Positions 51,160 to 56,314 of a DNA stretch of 56,314 nucleotides are shown here, piece by piece; the first letter of the stretch is position 1, and each line of letters starts with the position of its first letter. This DNA comes from Longimicrobiales bacterium (GTDB lineage Bacteria > Gemmatimonadota > Gemmatimonadetes > Longimicrobiales > Gaopeijiaceae). A model generated the notes under the pieces. The model made no database searches, was not told where the DNA came from, and was given only the letters and a program-made list of their open reading frames with translations. A program made the position numbers and the translations under genes. The DNA lies in the NCBI GenBank assembly GCA_028278645.1, contig JANQDZ010000003.1, positions 1-56,314 on the forward strand. The letters are read 5' to 3'.

Positions 51160-52623
51160 TTACTCGGACGGAAGCTCGCCCGAGCGCAATATGTTTACGG
51201 CCCGCCGGATACGATTTCGCGACCGTTCCTTCCCCAAAAGCACGAGGACGTCAAAGATGCCGGGGCTGGCGGACGATCCGGTCAAGGCCAAGCGCAGCGG
51301 TTGGAAGAGCTTTCCTGCCCCGATCTCCATCTCCTCGACCAAACCTCGCGAAAACTCCTCCAATCTCTCCTGATCCCAGTCGATATCGCCAATTTCTGCG
51401 TCAAGGCGAGCGAGCCGTTCGGCCGTGCCTTCGGGATCCTTCGCCCACTGCTTTTTGACCGCCTTGGGATCGTATTCCAACTCCTCGGAGAAATAGGGTT
51501 CGGCCTGGTCGAGCAAGTCTTCCACAGTTCGGGCCCGCACCTTCAGGAGGTCCACAAGGAGGTAGAGGTCGATAGCCTCATCGCCGCCGGTTGCAGGGCC
51601 CTCCGGAAGAAGACCTTTCTCCGTAAGCCGCCATTTCACCTGCTCGACCAGCTCCTTCACGGGCTTGGCAGCCAGGTGCTGGCCGTTCAGCCATTCGAGC
51701 TTCTTGAAGTCGAACACGGAGCTCTTTTTAAGGACCCTCTCCAGGGAGAAGACATCAACGAGCTCGTCCCGGCCGAATACCTCCCGGTCGTCCCCAGGAG
51801 ACCAACCCAACAGGGCCAGGAAGTTGAACATGGCCTCCGGGAGAATCCCGTCTTTTTCGTAATCTCCGACCGCGGTGGCTCCGTGGCGCTTGGACAATCT
51901 TTTCCCGTCCGGGCCCAGGATCAGTGGCACATGGGCAAAAGACGGTACCGGATTCCCCAGGGCATCGTGCAGGAGGACCTGCTTCGGAGTATTCGAGAGG
52001 TGGTCGTCCCCGCGCAGGACGAGGGTGATGCCCATCTCGGCGTCGTCGGACACCACGGCCAGGTTGTATGTCGGCGTCCCGTTGCTCCGCAGAATCACCA
52101 GGTCATCGATCTCTTCGTTCCTGAATCGTGACTGGCCATGGACCCCATCCTTCCAGACCGTCTCCCCATCCGGCACTCGGAAGCGGATGGCACAAGTCTC
52201 GCCCTTCTCGAGACGGGCCTCGACCTCCTCGGGAGTCATGGCGTCGGCCCGCTCACGGGCCCGGCGGTTCCTCTTCCCCGTGGCCACCTCCTCTTCCCGG
52301 TCCTTGGCGGCCTGATCTGGAGTTGAGAAGTCCCTATAGGCCTGACCCGACTCCAGGAGCGAGAGGGCCGCTTCCCTGTGGCGATCCAAACCCTGGCTCT
52401 GGAAATACGGCCCCTCGTCCCAGCTCACCCCCAACCACTCCATCCCATGAAGGATCGCCTGAGTGTGCTCTTCGCTCGAGCGCGCCTGGTCGGTATCCTC
52501 GATGCGGAGGACCAACACCCCGCCTTCCTTCCTGGCCAGGAGCCAGTTGAAGAGGGCCGTTCGGGCGCCTCCCACATGGAGATAGCCGGTGGGGGACGGA
52601 GCAAAACGAACACGAAGGGTCAT
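51160..52623 (-). CDS. gltX: glutamyl-tRNA synthetase
   Basis: A 487-residue class I synthetase. The HIGH motif is HVGG in RFAPSPTGYLHVGGARTAL, and the KMSKS motif is GKRLSKRHGATAVGDY. IRFRVPDGETVW and the alpha-helical anticodon-binding C-terminal half are present. The cysteine pairs of the zinc-binding GluRS forms are not present, as in many bacteria. Whether it is discriminating cannot be told, but the presence of a GlnRS next door suggests it needs to make only Glu-tRNA(Glu). Its ATG is one base from the glnS stop. It continues to a point about 90 bases before the lexA-like promoter. Confidence 0.95.
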   Translation of the reverse strand: MTLRVRFAPSPTGYLHVGGARTALFNWLLARKEGGVLVLRIEDTDQARSSEEHTQAILHGMEWLGVSWDEGPYFQSQGLDRHREAALSLLESGQAYRDFSTPDQAAKDREEEVATGKRNRRARERADAMTPEEVEARLEKGETCAIRFRVPDGETVWKDGVHGQSRFRNEEIDDLVILRSNGTPTYNLAVVSDDAEMGITLVLRGDDHLSNTPKQVLLHDALGNPVPSFAHVPLILGPDGKRLSKRHGATAVGDYEKDGILPEAMFNFLALLGWSPGDDREVFGRDELVDVFSLERVLKKSSVFDFKKLEWLNGQHLAAKPVKELVEQVKWRLTEKGLLPEGPATGGDEAIDLYLLVDLLKVRARTVEDLLDQAEPYFSEELEYDPKAVKKQWAKDPEGTAERLARLDAEIGDIDWDQERLEEFSRGLVEEMEIGAGKLFQPLRLALTGSSASPGIFDVLVLLGKERSRNRIRRAVNILRSGELPSE

Positions 52624-55235
52624 TAGACGCTGAGCTCTTGCTGGATCAGTTCCTGGACGACCTTGGGATCAGCCTTACCGCCCGTTTCTTTCATCACCTG
52701 GCCGGTGAAAAACCCCAGCAGGCCTTTTTTCCCGTCGCGGTACTCCTGGGCCTTTTCCGGGTTGGCCACTAAGACCTTTACTACTAACGGCTTAAGATCC
52801 CCGATATCATCGATTCTCTCAAGGCCCCTCTCCTTTACCAGGGCCCTTGGATCGGCTCCCTTGGATACCATCTCGGTGAAGATCTCCTTGGCCACCGGCT
52901 GGGAGATCACGCCCTCCTCCCGAAGGGCCACCAGGGAGGCCATGTGAGCCGGCTTGAGAGGCAGCTCGGCCAGGGGGCGCCCCTTCACCTCACGCATCAG
53001 CTCGTTCACGATCCAGTTTGCCACGGCCCGAGGGTGGTCAGAGGTTTCGGCCGTCAGCTCGAAGAACCCCGCCACCTCGGCTGACCCCGTCAAGATGTCG
53101 GCCTGCGCTTCCGGGATCTCCAACTTCTCTTGCAGGCGTACAAAATGGGCGGCCAGCGACGGGTTCTCTTCCCTGACCTTGTCCCGAGCGGCTCTGCCCG
53201 AATCCACGCCTGGGACCGTTGGGCCCCGGTCCTCGGCATCGGGCACGCCGCCGATCTCTGTGGGAGCATCGGGCGCGAGCCCGTCGGTGGCGCGCTCGCC
53301 GGGGCCGGGGTCGTCCGCCCGGGGGCCGTCCGCCCTCGAGCCCTCCACCGTGGTGTCTTCGATGCCTCCAATGGATGCGGGCCGGCCCTCGACCTCACCC
53401 GGGTCATCCGGCCCTCCGGTATCAGCCGGCTCCGCGAACCTCAGCTCCTGACCAACGCCGAGGACGGGCCCATCGACGGCCCCGATGCTGATGGACGAAG
53501 GGCTGATCTCCAGCTCGGCCCTGGGGGATGCAGTCTCGGCCCGTTTGGCCCAGGTATCCCTCAACGTCACGATCCGATTAAATACCAGGCCCCTGGCCTT
53601 GGAGTCGTCCAGATCGGTCATGAAATAGCCGAGACGCTCGAACTGGTAGCGGGTCCCAGGCGGGTCGTTGGCCACGCTGGGCTCGACGAAAGCTCCGTCC
53701 ACCACCTCCCTGGACTCGGGATTCAGGTGGGTAATGAAGTCCGTGTCGCTGTCCGATTCCGGGTTTGGAGCCGTGAACAAACGGTCGTAGAGGCGGGCTT
53801 CCATCCTATGGGCGTGGGCCGCCGAAACCCAGTGGATGGTCCCTTTGACCTTTCGGCCGTCGGGAGCGGTGCCACCCCTTGTTTCGGGATCGTAGGTGCA
53901 GTGGAGCTCCACCACCTCGCCGGTGAGAGGATCTTTGAGCACCTCCTCACAGCGGATGAGATAGGCATACCGGAGCCTAACCTCGCCTCCCGGGACCAGA
54001 CGGAAGAACCCGGGCGAAGGTTCCTCCATGAAGTCGCCGGCTTCGATGTAGAGCTCCCGGCCAAAAGGCACCTTCCGGGATCCTTCCAGGGGGACGTCGT
54101 GTGGGTACGACGGGGCCTCCAGCTCCTCCCCATCCCCTTCGGGATAGTTGGTGATGACGACCTTCAGCGGTCGAAGCACACCCATCACCCGGGGGACGGT
54201 CATGTTCAGCTCGTCCCGGACCGTGAACTCGAACTTGGCCAGGTCGACACGGTTGTTCACCTTCGCCAAACCCACGGACTCCGTGAAGCGTACAATGGCT
54301 TCCGGCGGAATCCCCCGCTTTCGCATACCGGCCAGAGTGGGCATCCGAGGATCGTCCCACCCATCCACGTGACCCTCGTCCACCAGCCGCATGAGCTTCC
54401 GCTTGCTCACGATGGTATACTCTAGGTTCGTGCGACCGAACTCGTACTGATGTGGCCGAGGCTCTACGAACCCAACCTCGTCAAGGAGCCAATCGTAGAT
54501 CTCCCGATTGTTCTCGAACTCCATGGAACAGAGGGAGTGGGTGATGTCCTCTACGGCGTCAGAAAGGCAGTGCGTGAAGTCGTAGAGGGGATAAATGCAC
54601 CACTCGTCACCCTTCCTATAGTGGGACGCGTGGCGAATGCGATAGAGCACCGGATCCCGCATGATCATGTTGTTATGGGCCATATCGATCTTGGCCCGCA
54701 GCACGTGCTCCCCGTCGGCGAACTCCCCTTCTTTCATCCTGAAGAAGAGGTCCAGGTTCTCCTCGATTGATCGGTCGCGGTACGGGCTTTCCCGCCCCGG
54801 CTCCGTAACCGTTCCGCGGTACTCACGAATCTCTTCTTCAGAGAGGGAGTCGACGTAGGCCTTCCCCTTCTGGATCAGTATCAGGGCGAAGTCGTGGAGC
54901 TTATGGAAGTAATCCGATGCGAAGTAGAGGTGCTCGCCCCAGTCGTATCCGAGCCACCGGATGTCTTCCTGAATGGCCTGAACGTATTTCATGTCCTCGG
55001 TGAGAGGGTTCGTGTCGTCAAAGCGTAGGTGGCAGACGCCGCCGTTCTCCTGAGCCAGGCCGAAGTTCAGGACGATGGGACGTGCGTGCCCGATATGCAT
55101 GTATCCGTTGGGTTCCGGGGGGAAACGGGTTTCCACCCGGCCACCGTAGGTGCCGTCCTCTTCGTGCTTCGCGACAATGGTCCGGATGAAGTCCTTACCC
55201 TCAGGCCGGCCCACGCCGCGGGAATCCCCGCTCAT
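52623..55235 (-). CDS. glnS: glutaminyl-tRNA synthetase with C-terminal GatB/YqeY-type tail
   Basis: An 870-residue protein. Residues 1 to about 565 are a class I GlnRS with PPEPNGYMHIGHARPIVLNF (HIGH), CHLRFDDTNPLTED, YEFGRTNLEYTIVSKRKL (KMSKS variant SKR) and PPGTRYQFERLGYF. A Pro/Gly/Asp/Glu-rich linker (about 590-680) follows. The last ~190 residues are a GatB/YqeY-type domain (ANWIVNELMREVKGRPLAEL, AKEIFTEMVSKGADPRALV, GFFTGQVMKETGGKADPKVV). In some bacteria such tails help bind tRNA(Gln). It is much longer than the ~550-residue Escherichia-type enzyme. The ATG follows an AT-poor gap of 100 bases from the RND gene. Confidence 0.95.
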   Translation of the reverse strand: MSGDSRGVGRPEGKDFIRTIVAKHEEDGTYGGRVETRFPPEPNGYMHIGHARPIVLNFGLAQENGGVCHLRFDDTNPLTEDMKYVQAIQEDIRWLGYDWGEHLYFASDYFHKLHDFALILIQKGKAYVDSLSEEEIREYRGTVTEPGRESPYRDRSIEENLDLFFRMKEGEFADGEHVLRAKIDMAHNNMIMRDPVLYRIRHASHYRKGDEWCIYPLYDFTHCLSDAVEDITHSLCSMEFENNREIYDWLLDEVGFVEPRPHQYEFGRTNLEYTIVSKRKLMRLVDEGHVDGWDDPRMPTLAGMRKRGIPPEAIVRFTESVGLAKVNNRVDLAKFEFTVRDELNMTVPRVMGVLRPLKVVITNYPEGDGEELEAPSYPHDVPLEGSRKVPFGRELYIEAGDFMEEPSPGFFRLVPGGEVRLRYAYLIRCEEVLKDPLTGEVVELHCTYDPETRGGTAPDGRKVKGTIHWVSAAHAHRMEARLYDRLFTAPNPESDSDTDFITHLNPESREVVDGAFVEPSVANDPPGTRYQFERLGYFMTDLDDSKARGLVFNRIVTLRDTWAKRAETASPRAELEISPSSISIGAVDGPVLGVGQELRFAEPADTGGPDDPGEVEGRPASIGGIEDTTVEGSRADGPRADDPGPGERATDGLAPDAPTEIGGVPDAEDRGPTVPGVDSGRAARDKVREENPSLAAHFVRLQEKLEIPEAQADILTGSAEVAGFFELTAETSDHPRAVANWIVNELMREVKGRPLAELPLKPAHMASLVALREEGVISQPVAKEIFTEMVSKGADPRALVKERGLERIDDIGDLKPLVVKVLVANPEKAQEYRDGKKGLLGFFTGQVMKETGGKADPKVVQELIQQELSV

Positions 55236-55255
55236 GGTTGGTCTCCGATGTCGTC

Positions 55256-55293
55256 CAAATAAATGAGAGCCCCACCCCGAATGGGGAGAGGCT
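55256..55293 (-). terminator. Rho-independent terminator-like hairpin after the RND gene
   Basis: On the minus strand AGCCTCTCCCC and GGGGTGGGGCT form a stem with an ATTC loop (55268-55293), with one T-T mismatch and a G-T pair. It is followed by TCATTTATTT. It would end the RND transcript before glnS. Confidence 0.6.
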
Positions 55294-55339
55294 CCTTACA
55301 AACTATCGCATGAACCGCCGTTTTGGAGGGGGCTGAACG

Positions 55340-56314
55340 TTATAACCTCCTCCAACCTCCTTCGAAGAGGTAATACAGGGCCGGCGTCGTGGTCAGCACG
55401 AAGAGCGTCGAAGAGAGAAGGCCACCGATGAGGGCGTAGGCCAGGGCGTTCCAGATCCTGGCGTCGGCGCCCTGGCTGAACAGCACCAGGGGAAGAAGTC
55501 CCAGGACCGTGGTGGTGGTCGTCATGAGGATCGGCCGGACTCGCTCCAGCGTGCCCTTCAGGATCGAGTCCCGGAGCGAGAGGCTGAACTTGCGCCTGGT
55601 CTGGTTGATATGGTCCACAAGGAGGATGGCGTTGTTCACCACTATGCCACCCATCATGATCACGCCGATGTACGCCTCCCTGGTGAAGGTAGCGTTGACG
55701 TAGAAGAAGATGAGAAACACCCCGATCAGGGCCATGGGCACCGTCAGGAGCACGCACAAGGGCTGGACCATGGACTCGAAGAGGGCCGCCGTCACCATGA
55801 AGATCAGCAGGATGGAGATGCCGAGGACGAAGTAGATCTGCTCCCGCTGTTCCTCGGACCAACGCCAGCGATCTTCTTCCTTGATGGTATAACCTGCGGG
55901 AAGGACGGTGGCTCCGATCACCGCGTCCCGGACCATGTCACCGAGCTTGGTGGGGCCTCGGAACTCGTAGGCCACCGTCCGCTCGTACTGCTGATTCTCA
56001 CGGCGGATCCTGGCCAGGATCTCCTTCGGAGCGATGCTGACCACATCCCCGATCCGGATCCCGGTTCCGGCGGAGCCGGTGATGATGGTCTCTTCCAGCT
56101 CCCTCAGGTCCACCGTGGTGAACCCTTCCATCTTCACGTCGAACCTGACTTCTTCCCCGCCGAGCTTCAGGAACGACTGGCCGGTTTGCCCTCGAATGAC
56201 GGCGTTCATACGACCGACGAAGTCCTGGATGGTCATGTCGTAGCGAGCCAGCGCGGCCCGGTCGATCTCCACGACGTACTCGGTGGCTTTGTCCCGATTG
56301 AAGTAGGAGCCGGA
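55340..56314 (-). CDS. RND efflux transporter permease, C-terminal part (5' end outside the window)
   Basis: The frame is open to the window's right end, giving 324 residues without its start. It contains the periplasmic subdomain TGIRIGDVVSIAPKEILARI and the C-terminal membrane half of an AcrB/HAE1-type pump: QIYFVLGISILLIFMVTAALF, GGIVVNNAILLVDHINQTRR (the conserved helix), ILMTTTTTVLGLLPL and a final helix ending LTTTPALYYLFEGGWRRL. Drug or metal specificity depends on the missing part. It is transcribed toward glnS, with a likely terminator between. Confidence 0.92.
   Translation of the reverse strand, partial: SGSYFNRDKATEYVVEIDRAALARYDMTIQDFVGRMNAVIRGQTGQSFLKLGGEEVRFDVKMEGFTTVDLRELEETIITGSAGTGIRIGDVVSIAPKEILARIRRENQQYERTVAYEFRGPTKLGDMVRDAVIGATVLPAGYTIKEEDRWRWSEEQREQIYFVLGISILLIFMVTAALFESMVQPLCVLLTVPMALIGVFLIFFYVNATFTREAYIGVIMMGGIVVNNAILLVDHINQTRRKFSLSLRDSILKGTLERVRPILMTTTTTVLGLLPLVLFSQGADARIWNALAYALIGGLLSSTLFVLTTTPALYYLFEGGWRRL

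Overview
The window is high-GC bacterial chromosome with densely packed genes, many overlapping by the 4-base ATGA/GTGA stop-start. The gene content suggests a Gram-negative environmental bacterium: an exosortase with its exopolysaccharide genes, an RND efflux permease, a lipoprotein signal, both GluRS and GlnRS with a GatB/YqeY-type tail on GlnRS, and a bacterial eRF1-like protein. Gemmatimonadota or a neighbouring phylum is my best guess. That is inference from gene content; there is no rRNA here to test it.

Layout. (1) 1-22.6 kb is a surface-glycan region. A minus-strand operon (glycosyltransferase, O-antigen-ligase-like membrane protein, ATP-grasp enzyme, tandem alpha/beta hydrolase) and a GT2 gene diverge from a plus-strand operon of tightly spaced genes: polysaccharide deacetylase, ATP-grasp, GT4, membrane GT2, exosortase fused to EpsI, VanZ-LamG protein, GT39-like protein. 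Then come an arylsulfotransferase-like propeller protein, two small membrane proteins and a sulfotransferase, a second convergent sulfotransferase, and an MBOAT O-acyltransferase with an SGNH partner. (2) 22.7-32.8 kb is mixed: a DUF3303-like protein, a class-C beta-lactamase-like serine hydrolase, a CAU-anticodon tRNA with its terminator, a BaeRF-type protein, trkA-trkH, pcm, and a second SGNH-MBOAT pair. (3) 32.8-37.5 kb is a minus-strand operon: S2P-type protease, scpA, scpB, a pseudouridine synthase that appears to lack a standard start codon, and a Rossmann protein of unknown function. (4) 37.5-45.3 kb holds an ATP-grasp/TPP-enzyme pair, a split kinase/phosphotransferase pair, ahcY, rmlB and rpsT. 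(5) 45.4-56.3 kb, minus strand, holds pyrC, pyrB and pyrR, a GHL10 lipoprotein, tadA, a lexA-like repressor, gltX, glnS and the end of an RND permease.

How it works together (inference). Region 1 probably builds, polymerises, acylates and perhaps sulfates a surface polysaccharide or glycoprotein glycan coupled to exosortase sorting. No PEP-CTERM substrate is visible here, so the targets should lie elsewhere in the genome. The best leads are the propeller/small-membrane/sulfotransferase module (15.5-18.5 kb), the LexA homologue that has lost its self-cleavage residues (50.4-51.0 kb), the tandem hydrolase with an apparently dead second domain (2.9-5.3 kb), the ATP-grasp/TPP pair (37.5-40.5 kb), and the likely CTG start of the pseudouridine synthase gene (35.27 kb).
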